Of a stretch of 64,000 nucleotides of DNA, positions 9,472 through 17,739 are shown piece by piece. The stretch is from NCBI GenBank assembly GCA_902798975.1, contig CADBYT010000012.1:1-64000 (forward strand). The letters are read 5' to 3'. The DNA is from an uncultured Bacteroidia bacterium (GTDB lineage: Bacteria > Bacteroidota > Bacteroidia > Bacteroidales > UBA932). The first letter of the stretch is position 1; every line of letters begins with the position of its first letter. The position numbers were made by a program, and so were the translations under genes. The notes under the pieces are model-generated. The model searched no databases. It was not told the origin of the DNA and saw nothing but the letters and a program-made list of their open reading frames with translations.

Positions 9472-10335
9472 CTACTTTTTGTCAAAGAAAGAACGCCGGT
9501 ACGTGGACAGGCGCATCATCTCCTTCATCGTTTCTTCGTCCCCGGCCTTCAGCGCGTCGCGCAGCTGCGCGAACTTATCGAGGAAGAGGTCCATCTGCGA
9601 CAGCAGTTCGTCCCGGTTGTCCAGGAAGAGCTCCGTCCACATATTCTCATTAATCCGGGCGATACGCGTAAGGTCGCGGAACGAGTCGCCCGTATATTCA
9701 GCCAGTTTCTCGGAATCCTTGCAGTCCATCAGCACCACGGCGATGCAGTGCGTGAGCTGCGAGAGGAAGCCGATCATCTCGTCGTGTGCCTCGATGGACA
9801 GCACGGCAATGTGCCGGAATCCCAGGATGCAGCCCAGCGTGCGCACCAGCTCGATTCCCTCCGGAGAATTCCGTTCCGTGGGCGTGATGATGAAGTTGGC
9901 GTCCGCGAACACGCGGCAATCGGCATACTCCACGCCGGAACGCTCCCGGCCGGCCATCGGGTGCGCCGGCACGAACTCCACGTCCGGCCGCAGCATCCCC
10001 TGCACGGCGGGCACCACCGCCCGCTTGACACCGGTCACGTCCGTAATCACGGCACCCGGCTGGAAGAAATCCTGATACTGGCGGATCCAGTCCACGAACG
10101 CCTTGGGATACAAGGCGAAGACCACCAGGTCGAACTGGGAAACATATTCGCGCGTGACTTCCGTCTGCCCGTGGGCGATGAAACCGTGCTCCAGTGCATA
10201 GTCAATCGTAGACTGGCGCCGTGCCAGCGCGCCCACCTCGAAGCCCAGCGCGGTGAGCTTCTGCGCATACGAACCGCCGATCATACCGAGGCCCACGATG
10301 AGCACACGCCGGTAATTGATGAATCCTTTCGTCAT
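9472..10335 (-). CDS. tyrA: Prephenate dehydrogenase
   Basis: The 287-residue protein has the NAD-binding fingerprint VGLGMIGGS near residue 13, DVTGVKR, the substrate-binding HPMAGRERSG and an all-alpha C-terminal dimerisation domain ending in basic YRRSFFDKK. It oxidatively decarboxylates prephenate to 4-hydroxyphenylpyruvate, the tyrosine precursor. There is no ACT or chorismate mutase domain. The gene overlaps aroC upstream by 4 bp (ATGA) and is followed closely by the DAHP synthase gene. Confidence 0.93.
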   Translation of the reverse strand: MTKGFINYRRVLIVGLGMIGGSYAQKLTALGFEVGALARRQSTIDYALEHGFIAHGQTEVTREYVSQFDLVVFALYPKAFVDWIRQYQDFFQPGAVITDVTGVKRAVVPAVQGMLRPDVEFVPAHPMAGRERSGVEYADCRVFADANFIITPTERNSPEGIELVRTLGCILGFRHIAVLSIEAHDEMIGFLSQLTHCIAVVLMDCKDSEKLAEYTGDSFRDLTRIARINENMWTELFLDNRDELLSQMDLFLDKFAQLRDALKAGDEETMKEMMRLSTYRRSFFDKK

Positions 10336-11423
10336 TCCGCTGCCAAATAATCGGTGCCGAAGCGCAGGGCGAGCTGGTCGCAGAGCACGACGGACACCAG
10401 CGCCGTCACCACGGGGCAGATCCGCCGGATGATGGCCGGATCATGCCGCCCGGTGAGGGCCAGTTCTACATCTTTTCCTTCCACGAAATCCACCGTACGC
10501 TGGGTGCGGGCGATGGAAGGCGTGGGTTTTACTGCCATATTGAAAATGACGGGCATCCCGTTGGTGATGCCGCCGTTGATGCCGCCACTGCGGTTGGTTT
10601 CCGTGACCACCCGTCCTTCCTGCATCCGGAAGGGATCGTTGGCCTGCGATCCGCGCAGGGACGCGAGGCCGAAGCCGTCGCCAAACTCGATGCCTTTGAC
10701 ACCGCCCACGGCGAATACCGCCCGGGCAAGCACACCCTCAAGCGAGTCGAACCAGGGCTCCCCCAGCCCGGCGGGCAGGCCGCAGATGCCGGTCTGGATG
10801 ACGCCGCCGACCGAATCCTGTTCGGATTTCGCGGCCAGGATGGCCGCTTCCACCCGCTCTTCGAGATCGAGGATCAGCGGGAAACGGCGCGCCTCGATGC
10901 GGCCGATCTCGGAAGCCACGTCCGTGAACGGAGCGTCCTCCACGCCGGCGCAGCGCAGGATGTGCGTACCCAGGCGGATGCCCTTGCGCTCCAGCGCCTG
11001 ACGGCATATCGCACCGGCCGCCACGATTCCGGCCGTGACGCGGCCGGAGAAATGTCCGCCGCCGCGCGGGTCCTGGAAACCGTGGTACTTGGCCTGGGCC
11101 GTATAATCCGCATGCGAAGGACGGGCGACCGTCTGGACGGCGCCGTAATCCGCACTGCGGACATTCTCGTTGGGAATCAGGATGGTGAGGGGCGTCCCGG
11201 TCGTGCGGCCCTGGTAGACGCCGCTGACCAGCTGGAAGCGGTCCGGCTCCACGCGGGCGGTGTCGGCCGGGCCGGCGGGCCGGCGGCGGGCAAGCTGCTC
11301 CGCGATATAGGCCTCATCGACGGGAAGGCCGGGCGCCAGGCCGTCCAGCACGATGCCGACGGCCGGTCCGTGGCTCTCGCCGAAGACCGTCAGGATAACG
11401 CTTTCACCGATCGAATTCTTCAT
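10332..11423 (-). CDS. aroC: Chorismate synthase
   Basis: The 363-residue protein shows the three family signatures: GESHGPAVGIVLDG near the N-terminus, the central ArgPro-rich RPSHADYTAQAKYHGFQDPRG-type region split by FSGRVTAG, and GSQANDPF with SGGINGGITNG towards the C-terminus. It converts EPSP to chorismate with reduced FMN, in the cytoplasm. It lies 3 bp after pheA and overlaps tyrA by 4 bp. Placing chorismate synthase between the two prephenate-using enzymes links production of chorismate directly to phenylalanine and tyrosine synthesis. Confidence 0.95.
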   Translation of the reverse strand: MKNSIGESVILTVFGESHGPAVGIVLDGLAPGLPVDEAYIAEQLARRRPAGPADTARVEPDRFQLVSGVYQGRTTGTPLTILIPNENVRSADYGAVQTVARPSHADYTAQAKYHGFQDPRGGGHFSGRVTAGIVAAGAICRQALERKGIRLGTHILRCAGVEDAPFTDVASEIGRIEARRFPLILDLEERVEAAILAAKSEQDSVGGVIQTGICGLPAGLGEPWFDSLEGVLARAVFAVGGVKGIEFGDGFGLASLRGSQANDPFRMQEGRVVTETNRSGGINGGITNGMPVIFNMAVKPTPSIARTQRTVDFVEGKDVELALTGRHDPAIIRRICPVVTALVSVVLCDQLALRFGTDYLAAE

Positions 11424-11426
11424 ACG

Positions 11427-12518
11427 CTAATGGGTGTAAAAGGAGCCGACGAGTTTGAGGCGGTCGCAGAACGGGGCGAGTTCCTGCATCATGCTGTTGC
11501 CCTCGTCCGTGGCCACGTCGCCGTCCAGTTCGACGAAGAAATAATAGTTCCACAGCAGTTCCTTCATCGGGCGGCTGTGGAGATTGCACATGTTGAAATT
11601 GTGGGCGCCGATGATGTTCAGCGTCTGCGCCAGGGCGCCGGCTTCATTCTTGACGGTGTACATCAGGATGAAGTGCTTGTCCATCTTGCGCTTACTTATC
11701 GTGTCCAGGCGCAGCATGCGCGAGAAGGACGCGAAACGCGTCGTGTTGGTACGGCTGGTGTTGATGCGCGGCTCGAGGATTTCCAGCCCGTACAGGGAGG
11801 CCGCCTCGGCGGTGCCGATGGCCGCGCAGGTCGGGTCCTGCTTCTCCGCCACGCGCTTGGCCGCGACGGCGGTATTGGACGATTCGCGCGTCTCCAGGCC
11901 GTGGCCGTTGATGTATTCCACGCACTGGGCCAGCGCCTGGGGATGGCTGTAAACTTTGCGGATCTTGGATTTGTCGGCGCCGGGCAGGCCGAGCAGGTTC
12001 TGCTCCGCCTCCACTTCGATGACCTGATTCACATAAAGTGAACCGGAGAACATCAGGTCCGTCACGGACGAGACCTCGCCGGCGAAACTGTTCTCGAACG
12101 GCAGCACGGCCACGTCGCAATCGCCCCGCTCGCAGGCCTGGTAAGCCTCTTCAAAGCCCGCGAAGGGCACCAGCTCCGCCCCCGGATAGAGGCGCAGCGC
12201 AGCGATATAGGCAAAGGCACCGGGCACGCCGCTGTAGGCAACGCGCAGGCCCGAACTCAGGCGGCGCTGCCAGTCGCGCGACAGGGCCAGCACTTCCTTC
12301 TGGAGGCTGACATAGTATTCCCGGATGTCACGGTCCTCCACCCGGGCGGCACCGCGACGGAGGATTTCCGCTTCGCGCGCCGGATCTGCGGTGGACAGTC
12401 CGTGGGCGGATTTGAACGCGGTGATTTCGCGCACGAGTTCCATGCGCCGCTCAAAGAGCGGAGCAATCTGCGCGTCCACTTCGTCTATCCTTTTTCTGAT
12501 TTCTTCGAGTTGGTCCAT
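11427..12518 (-). CDS. pheA: Bifunctional chorismate mutase / prephenate dehydratase (P-protein)
   Basis: The 363-residue protein has three domains: AroQ chorismate mutase (about 1-85, starting EEIRKRIDEVDAQI), prephenate dehydratase (about 95-270, with the catalytic NTTRFASF motif) and a C-terminal ACT domain (about 280-360). The ACT ligand motif normally written ESRP reads HSRP here. It turns chorismate into phenylpyruvate and is expected to be inhibited by phenylalanine through the ACT domain. MDQLEE at 12518 is the start; eight earlier in-frame residues would fall between the -7 box and the ATG. It heads the operon. Confidence 0.93.
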   Translation of the reverse strand: MDQLEEIRKRIDEVDAQIAPLFERRMELVREITAFKSAHGLSTADPAREAEILRRGAARVEDRDIREYYVSLQKEVLALSRDWQRRLSSGLRVAYSGVPGAFAYIAALRLYPGAELVPFAGFEEAYQACERGDCDVAVLPFENSFAGEVSSVTDLMFSGSLYVNQVIEVEAEQNLLGLPGADKSKIRKVYSHPQALAQCVEYINGHGLETRESSNTAVAAKRVAEKQDPTCAAIGTAEAASLYGLEILEPRINTSRTNTTRFASFSRMLRLDTISKRKMDKHFILMYTVKNEAGALAQTLNIIGAHNFNMCNLHSRPMKELLWNYYFFVELDGDVATDEGNSMMQELAPFCDRLKLVGSFYTH

Positions 12519-12539
12519 ATTCGATACACTACCAAATTG

Positions 12540-12560
12540 CAAAAATAGTTTTTATCTTTG
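12540..12560. promoter_or_regulatory. Tightly packed divergent -7 boxes (pheA operon and phosphatase)
   Basis: TATTTTTG occupies 12540-12547 on the minus strand, 22 bp from the pheA ATG. TATCTTTG occupies 12553-12560 on the plus strand, 25 bp from the phosphatase ATG. The boxes are only 5 bp apart, so each promoter's upstream element overlaps the other's transcribed region and the two should compete for polymerase. Confidence 0.55.
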
Positions 12561-12584
12561 TGAAAGACAAATTATACCCCATAT

Positions 12585-13883
12585 ATGAACATCACCAGAC
12601 TCGCTGCCGCGGCCGTCACGCTGTTTCTCTGCAGCACCCTTTCCGCCCAGACCGGCTACGAAGAAGCCATCCGCCAGGATCCTGACCGCGCCGCAGGCGT
12701 CCATCATTCCTACGAATACATTCCCTCCGCCGAGACGCCTGCCCCGCGCGGCTACAAGCCCTTCTACCTCAGCCATTACGGCCGCCACGGTTCCCGCCGC
12801 GCCACCAAGAGCTCGGCCGAACATGGCTTCGAATACATGACCGCCGCCCACGAGGCCGGCATCCTGACCCCCCTCGGCGAGGAGCTCTACGAAGCCGTCG
12901 TCCGCATCCACGACGACCATGTCGGCATGGTCGGGGAGCTGACCGCCCGCGGCGGACGCGAGCACCGCGCCATCGCGGACCGGCTCTACGATCGTCATCC
13001 GCGCATCTGGCGGGACAAGTTCCGCACCCAGGTGCACGTCCAGTCCAGCAACATCCCCCGCTGCCTGGTCAGCATGGCCAATTTCACCGCCAGCCTGGAC
13101 GACCGGGCGCCGCAGCTGCTGTTCGACTTCGTCACCGGCGACAAATACCTGGAGCTGGTGGCGCACGACTACTACGATGACGACGCGATTTCCGCCTTCG
13201 GCAGCACCCTGATGCGGGAAATGCTTCCGGCCAGCCTGGATATCTCCCGCTTCATGAAGGCCATTTTCATGGTCGATGAAGGACGCGTGGCCGAACTCGT
13301 CGCCGACCCCCTGAACATCATTTACCAGGTCTTCCTGACCGGCGGCATCCGCCAGTGTACCGAGACGGAAAACGCCGAGATTTTCAGACGCTTCTTCACC
13401 ATCGACGAGCTCATCACCCTGTACCGCTGCTACAACTCCCGGATCTACAACTCGATGGGCAACGCGGCGGAATTCAGCGCCAATCACCTCTGGGCCGCCT
13501 GCGGCCTGCTGCGCGACATCATCGACCGCGCTGACGCCGCCCTCGCAGCCGGCTCCCCCACCGCCGCGGACCTGCGCTTCGGCCACGACTCCGGCATTCT
13601 GCCGCTGGTCGGCCTGATGGACCTCATCGGTCCCGGCGACTGCGTCCCGGCCGCCCGGGCCTATGAAAGCTGGCAGAGCTACCGCCGCGTCCCGATGGCC
13701 TCCAACCTCCAGATGATCTTCTTCCGGAAGAAGGGCGCCGAGCCGCTCGTCAAACTCTATTACAACGAAGAAGAAACGCTCATCCGCGGCCTGGAGCCCG
13801 TCCAGGGCCCCTACTACAGTTGGTCAGCGCTCAAAGCCCACTTCGAGCGCCGCATCGCAAGCTACGAGCATTATTTCGATTAG
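12585..13883 (+). CDS. Secreted histidine-acid phosphatase, MINPP/phytase-like
   Basis: The 432-residue protein begins with a signal peptide cleaved after SAQ (about residue 21). It has the histidine phosphatase catalytic motif YGRHGSR (about 67-73) and the proton-donor site RFGHDSG near residue 325. Length and motifs resemble multiple inositol polyphosphate phosphatases described in Bacteroides, which release phosphate from phytate; substrate assignment is by analogy. The protein is probably periplasmic or outer-membrane-vesicle associated. Its stop overlaps the convergent radical SAM gene by 4 bp, with no terminator between them. Confidence 0.82.
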   Translation: MNITRLAAAAVTLFLCSTLSAQTGYEEAIRQDPDRAAGVHHSYEYIPSAETPAPRGYKPFYLSHYGRHGSRRATKSSAEHGFEYMTAAHEAGILTPLGEELYEAVVRIHDDHVGMVGELTARGGREHRAIADRLYDRHPRIWRDKFRTQVHVQSSNIPRCLVSMANFTASLDDRAPQLLFDFVTGDKYLELVAHDYYDDDAISAFGSTLMREMLPASLDISRFMKAIFMVDEGRVAELVADPLNIIYQVFLTGGIRQCTETENAEIFRRFFTIDELITLYRCYNSRIYNSMGNAAEFSANHLWAACGLLRDIIDRADAALAAGSPTAADLRFGHDSGILPLVGLMDLIGPGDCVPAARAYESWQSYRRVPMASNLQMIFFRKKGAEPLVKLYYNEEETLIRGLEPVQGPYYSWSALKAHFERRIASYEHYFD

Positions 13884-15085
13884 CCCTTGATTTTGGCGTA
13901 ATGGCAATTCAGCACGGAGGCACAGTCTCCGTGCCAGTTGTGCATGCCGTTGCCCAGGCAGTCCCGCCAGACCTTGCAGTCCGCGCAGCGGCCCTTCCGC
14001 GTCCAGCGGCGGTCCCGGAAGGGCGCGAAACGCTCCTCCCAGACCTGGTAGAAATTGTCCTGGTAGATGTTGCCCTGGCTAAAGACGTCCCGGTCGATGT
14101 TGGGGCAGGCACAAATGCGTCCGTCAATCAGCACGGAAGCGATGTTGACGCCCGCGTGGCAGAAATACGGCACGTCCCGGACCTGCCGCTCATACCGGCC
14201 CAGATACCCCTCGCAGCTGAACGTCACCTTCATCGGACGCGATTCGCCGGTCATCCCCTGCGGGCGGCCGGAAATTATGACCGGGTGGCGTTCCCCCCGG
14301 ACCCCCTGAGTCACTTCGTTCCGAGCAGCTACCAGAAAAACCTTTTTCCGCTCCGCCCTCCACGACGCTTCCGCACGACCGGCGAATGACGAATGCCGTT
14401 TGGCGGCGATGAAATCCAGCAGCGCCGTGAATTCCGCATCGGAGAGCTGCATGTCGGGATCGTCCGCCGCACGGCCGATGGGAATGACGGTAAAGATGCG
14501 CCACTGCGGCACACCCAGCTCCTGCAGGCGCGCATACAGCGCTTCCAACTCATTGAAATTCCGCCTGTTGACACAAGTCACCACATCAAAGGCCAGGCGC
14601 GGCCCCTCGGCAGCCGCCAGCGCAATGGCACGCTCCGCCCGCACATAGCTGCCTGGGTGCCCGCGCATCCAGTCGTGCGACTCCGCCAGCCCGTCCAGGC
14701 TGATGGTCAGCGTACCCATCCCGGCGTCCATCAGCCTGCGGTGCATCGCCTCGTCGTAGAACCAGCCGTTGGAAACCATCCCCCAGCTGACGCCCCGGCT
14801 GCGCAACGCCCGGCCGACCTCCGTGATGTCGGGACGCAGCAGCGGTTCGCCGCCCGTCAGCACGACGGTAAACGGCTTCGCGCGCCCCTCCGCGGGAATG
14901 GTGTCGAAAGCCCGCAGGAAGTCCTCCAGCGGCATATCCACGTCCCGGCTCGCCGCAAAACAATCACTGCCGCAATGGCGGCAGTGAAGGTTGCAGCGGG
15001 TCGTGCACTCCCAGAAAAGGTAATTGAGTTCGTGCACCGCCGTCTCGTTGGCGCGGAAAGCGCGATGGAGCAGGCGGCCGATCAT
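13880..15085 (-). CDS. Radical SAM/SPASM enzyme of an rSAM/lipoprotein system, carrying an in-frame repeat insert
   Basis: The 401-residue protein has the radical SAM motif C31-x3-C35-x2-C38, then LTGGEPLLRP and TISLDG. A C-terminal SPASM-type cysteine cluster (ACPNID, CADCKVWRDC, DCASVLNC) would bind auxiliary Fe-S clusters. It resembles the family annotated as the rSAM/lipoprotein system (TIGR04133, from memory), whose reaction is unknown. Residues about 229-283 are an insert rich in Arg, Ala and Gly, encoded by a dispersed repeat copy (14260-14391); the conserved KVTFSCEGYLG resumes right after it. The gene overlaps the lipoprotein gene upstream by 4 bp, so the two are cotranscribed. Confidence 0.85.
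   Translation of the reverse strand: MIGRLLHRAFRANETAVHELNYLFWECTTRCNLHCRHCGSDCFAASRDVDMPLEDFLRAFDTIPAEGRAKPFTVVLTGGEPLLRPDITEVGRALRSRGVSWGMVSNGWFYDEAMHRRLMDAGMGTLTISLDGLAESHDWMRGHPGSYVRAERAIALAAAEGPRLAFDVVTCVNRRNFNELEALYARLQELGVPQWRIFTVIPIGRAADDPDMQLSDAEFTALLDFIAAKRHSSFAGRAEASWRAERKKVFLVAARNEVTQGVRGERHPVIISGRPQGMTGESRPMKVTFSCEGYLGRYERQVRDVPYFCHAGVNIASVLIDGRICACPNIDRDVFSQGNIYQDNFYQVWEERFAPFRDRRWTRKGRCADCKVWRDCLGNGMHNWHGDCASVLNCHYAKIKG
14260..14391 (-). repeat. Dispersed repeat, copy 2, in frame inside the radical SAM gene (B-A-C)
   Basis: Read on the minus strand, the first part (14391 to about 14325) matches copies at 15319 and 8336. The middle part (14324 to 14276) matches 47764-47811 almost base for base. 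The end (14278-14260) is identical to 8395-8413. It also contains the inverted repeat CCGGTCAT/ATGACCGG (14247-14254 and 14277-14284). The whole stretch is translated without a stop as about 45-55 extra residues. Confidence 0.8.
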
Positions 15086-15279
15086 TCAGCGACGATCTGC
15101 TCCGTCTCCTCCGCGGCGCGTTCTTCTTCCGCGACGGACTCCTCGACAAGCTCCATTTCATTATCCAGCTCCAGGACATCATAGTCCGGTCCCGGTGGCG
15201 TGCCGTAGCAGGCCTGGAAGACAAACAGCGCCGTCGTGAGCGATGCGCCCTTCAGCGCGCGGTGGATCCACTTTCTCAT
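15082..15279 (-). CDS. Small acidic lipoprotein paired with the radical SAM enzyme
   Basis: This 65-residue protein has a basic N-terminus (MRKWIHR), a hydrophobic segment and a lipobox VFQAC with lipid-anchor Cys24. The remaining 41 residues contain CYGTPPGPDYD and an almost uniformly acidic tail dominated by Glu. It matches the general idea of the lipoprotein partner in rSAM/lipoprotein systems, though I recall those being longer. The 4-bp overlap with the radical SAM gene makes it the likeliest substrate or partner; that is inference. The start is set by the signal peptide and by the -7 box TATATTTG at 15300-15307. Confidence 0.72.
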   Translation of the reverse strand: MRKWIHRALKGASLTTALFVFQACYGTPPGPDYDVLELDNEMELVEESVAEEERAAEETEQIVAE

Positions 15280-15299
15280 ATCGCAAACAGATCTTTCCG

Positions 15300-15307
15300 C
15301 AAATATA
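15300..15307 (-). promoter_or_regulatory. -7 box of the lipoprotein/radical SAM operon
   Basis: TATATTTG on the minus strand fits TAnnTTTG and lies 20 bp upstream of the lipoprotein ATG. Repeat copy 3 begins about 12 bp further upstream. Confidence 0.5.
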
Positions 15308-15318
15308 AACATTTTTTC

Positions 15319-15392
15319 GTCATTCTCCGGTCGTGCGGCAGCGTCGTGAAGGGCGGAGCGGAAATTGGTTTTCCAAGCTGCTGCACGGAAAA
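15319..15392 (+). repeat. Dispersed repeat, copy 3 (B part)
   Basis: Starting CGTCATTCTCCGGTCGTGCG, it matches the inverted radical SAM copy with roughly one difference in seven over 70 bases, and shares GGGCGGAGCGGAAATTGG with the 8336 copy. It fills the gap between the GH3 stop (15398, minus strand) and the lipoprotein promoter. Confidence 0.8.
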
Positions 15393-15397
15393 TCAAT

Positions 15398-17731
15398 CTA
15401 CAACAGTTTCTGAATTGGCTGCTGCGGGGCCAGCACGTTGTGCGCCGGCCAGGACTTCGCCTCGGTGAGCGTGAAGGGTGCAGTCGCGCGCAGATCGCGG
15501 GAGCTGGCGCCAAATGCGAGGGTGTACTCGCCGGAAGCAGTCTCCCAGGCGGACGCGGCCTCGTTGAAGGAAGCCAGGCCGTAGCCGTCCACCTTCAGGG
15601 TCACCACCTCGCTCTCACCCGGCTTCAGCTCGCGCGTCTTGGCGTAAGCCTTGAGTTCGCGGACCGGCTTGTCCAGGCCGCCGGCGGGGGCGCTCACGTA
15701 GAGCTGCACCACTTCCTTGCCGGCCACGGTGCCGATATTGCTCACCTTGATGCTGGCCTCGAAGCCGTCGCCCGCAGCCTTCACAGAAGGCTCGGTATAG
15801 GCGAAGCTCGTATAGCTCAGGCCATAACCGAAGGGATAGGAAACCTCCATGTTCTTCTTGTCGAACCAGCGGTAACCCACATAGATATCCTCGGCGTAGA
15901 CCGTACGGTCCACATCCTTCTGGCCGATGTCCTCGCGGCGGTTGATGAAGTAAATGCCTGCATCCGCGTCAATCGGGAAGTTGGAAGAGGAACCGGCGTC
16001 GGTCAGGCGCACCGGGAAAGTCATCGGAAGGCGTCCGGAAGGGCTCTGCTTGCCCGTCAAGATGTCGGTCACGGAGTTGCCGCCCTCCTGTCCGGCCTGC
16101 CAGGCCAGCAGGACGGCGTCGGGAATGTTCTTCCAGGAAGCGGTCTCGATTACGCCGCCGATATTCAGCACCACAACGACCTTCTTTCCTGCCTTGTGGA
16201 AGGCGGTCGTCACGTCCTGCAGGAGCTTGCGCTCCTTGGCGGAGAGGGAGAAGTCGGCAGCGCTGCGGTCGAAGAATTCGCCGGAATTGCGGCCGAAGGT
16301 GATGATGGCCACGTCATTGGCCCGGGCGGAAGCGTTCAGCTCAGCCGCAGACGGAATCAGCTCGGACGGGCGCGGGGTCGGATAGAAGGCGGACGTGCCG
16401 TCGTTCGGGAGCGAAGCCTGGAAGGCCGCCGCCTCGTCGGCGATGTGCTTCAGGTATATGTCCTTCTTGCTGTCGTCCACCGTAAAGCCGGCGTTCTTCA
16501 GACCGTCCAGCAGGGACACGGTGTAGGCGCGGTTCACGTTGCCGGAACCGGTGCCGCCCGCGACAAAATCATAGGAGGTGCAGCCGAACACGGCCACCTT
16601 GTTCACGTTCTTGAGCGGAAGCACACCCTTGTTCTCCAGCAGGACCATGCCCTCGAGCGCGCTCTGGCGCGTGACGGCGGCATGGGCCGTGAGGTCGGGT
16701 TCATTGCTGTAGGCATAGCCCTTCATCTTGGGGCTGCGGAGCACGAGTTCGAGGCAGCGGCGCACGCAGACGTCCAACTCGGCCTCGCTGAGCGTGCCGT
16801 TCTGGATGGCTGCCATGATCTGGTCGTACTGCAGGTTGGTGCCCGGCTGGAGCATGTCGTTGCCGGCGCGAATCTGGGCCGCACCGTCGTCACCGCCGTA
16901 CCAGTCGGTCATTACGGTGCCCTTGTAGCCCCACTCGTCGCGCAGGATGGTGGTCACGAGATCGCGGCTCTGGGAAGTATAGGTGCCGTTGATCTTGTTG
17001 TAAGAGGTCATGATCGTCCAGGGATCAGCTTCCTTGACCGTGATTTCGAAGCCCTTAAGGTAGATCTCACGCTGGGCGCGCTGGCTGATGACGGCGTCGT
17101 TGCCCGTGCGGTTGGTCTCCTGGTTGTTGTAGGCGAAGTGCTTGATGGAGGTGCCCACGTCATTCTTCTGAACACCGCGCACGTAAGCGGCAGCCGTCTT
17201 GCCGGCCACCACGGGATCTTCGGAATAATACTCGAAGTTACGTCCGTTCAGCGGGTTGCGGTGGATGTTCAGGGCCGGAGCCAGGTAGACGTCGGCGCCG
17301 TACTCATGCACCTCCTCGCCCATCGCGGTGCCCACCTGCTCGACGAGTTCCTGATTCCAGGTGGAGGCCAGCAGGGTCCCGATCGGGAAATGGGTGCAGT
17401 AGTAGGTGCGGTCATCCCCTTCCCGGATCGGGTCGATACGCAGGCCGGCGGGGCCGTCCGCCAGGACGATGGCCGGGATGCCGAGGCGCTCGACGGGATA
17501 GGTCGTGCCGGCGGCGCCGGGCACGATGTTCTTGGTGGCGCCGATCGTCGCGGCCACGCCTTCGTCAGTGCCGATACCGCTCATGCCGGTACCGATCACG
17601 AAATGAACCTTCTCCTCGAGCGTCATCGCTTTGAGGACTTTGTCAATGGAAGCCTTCCCCAACTGCGGATCGCCGCCCGAACAGGCGGCGAAGAGCAGCA
17701 CGGAGGAAGCAAGGATCAATGCTTTCTTCAT
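15398..17731 (-). CDS. Glycoside hydrolase family 3 beta-glucosidase-type lipoprotein
   Basis: The 777-residue protein starts with a lipoprotein signal, LLFAACSGG, with Cys17 as anchor, so it probably sits in the periplasm or on the outer membrane. The GH3 barrel follows, with LADGPAGLR, KHFAYNNQETNR and the nucleophile Asp276 in VMTDWYGG. The alpha/beta sandwich domain comes next (VAVFGCTSYDFVAGGTGSGNVN), then a C-terminal fibronectin-III-like domain with SYPFGYGLSYTSFAY. Family members cleave terminal beta-glucosyl or beta-xylosyl residues; the exact sugar is not readable. It is the second gene after a paralog ending 8 bp upstream, and both are transcribed leftwards. Confidence 0.92.
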   Translation of the reverse strand: MKKALILASSVLLFAACSGGDPQLGKASIDKVLKAMTLEEKVHFVIGTGMSGIGTDEGVAATIGATKNIVPGAAGTTYPVERLGIPAIVLADGPAGLRIDPIREGDDRTYYCTHFPIGTLLASTWNQELVEQVGTAMGEEVHEYGADVYLAPALNIHRNPLNGRNFEYYSEDPVVAGKTAAAYVRGVQKNDVGTSIKHFAYNNQETNRTGNDAVISQRAQREIYLKGFEITVKEADPWTIMTSYNKINGTYTSQSRDLVTTILRDEWGYKGTVMTDWYGGDDGAAQIRAGNDMLQPGTNLQYDQIMAAIQNGTLSEAELDVCVRRCLELVLRSPKMKGYAYSNEPDLTAHAAVTRQSALEGMVLLENKGVLPLKNVNKVAVFGCTSYDFVAGGTGSGNVNRAYTVSLLDGLKNAGFTVDDSKKDIYLKHIADEAAAFQASLPNDGTSAFYPTPRPSELIPSAAELNASARANDVAIITFGRNSGEFFDRSAADFSLSAKERKLLQDVTTAFHKAGKKVVVVLNIGGVIETASWKNIPDAVLLAWQAGQEGGNSVTDILTGKQSPSGRLPMTFPVRLTDAGSSSNFPIDADAGIYFINRREDIGQKDVDRTVYAEDIYVGYRWFDKKNMEVSYPFGYGLSYTSFAYTEPSVKAAGDGFEASIKVSNIGTVAGKEVVQLYVSAPAGGLDKPVRELKAYAKTRELKPGESEVVTLKVDGYGLASFNEAASAWETASGEYTLAFGASSRDLRATAPFTLTEAKSWPAHNVLAPQQPIQKLL

Positions 17732-17739
17732 GTGGTTGA

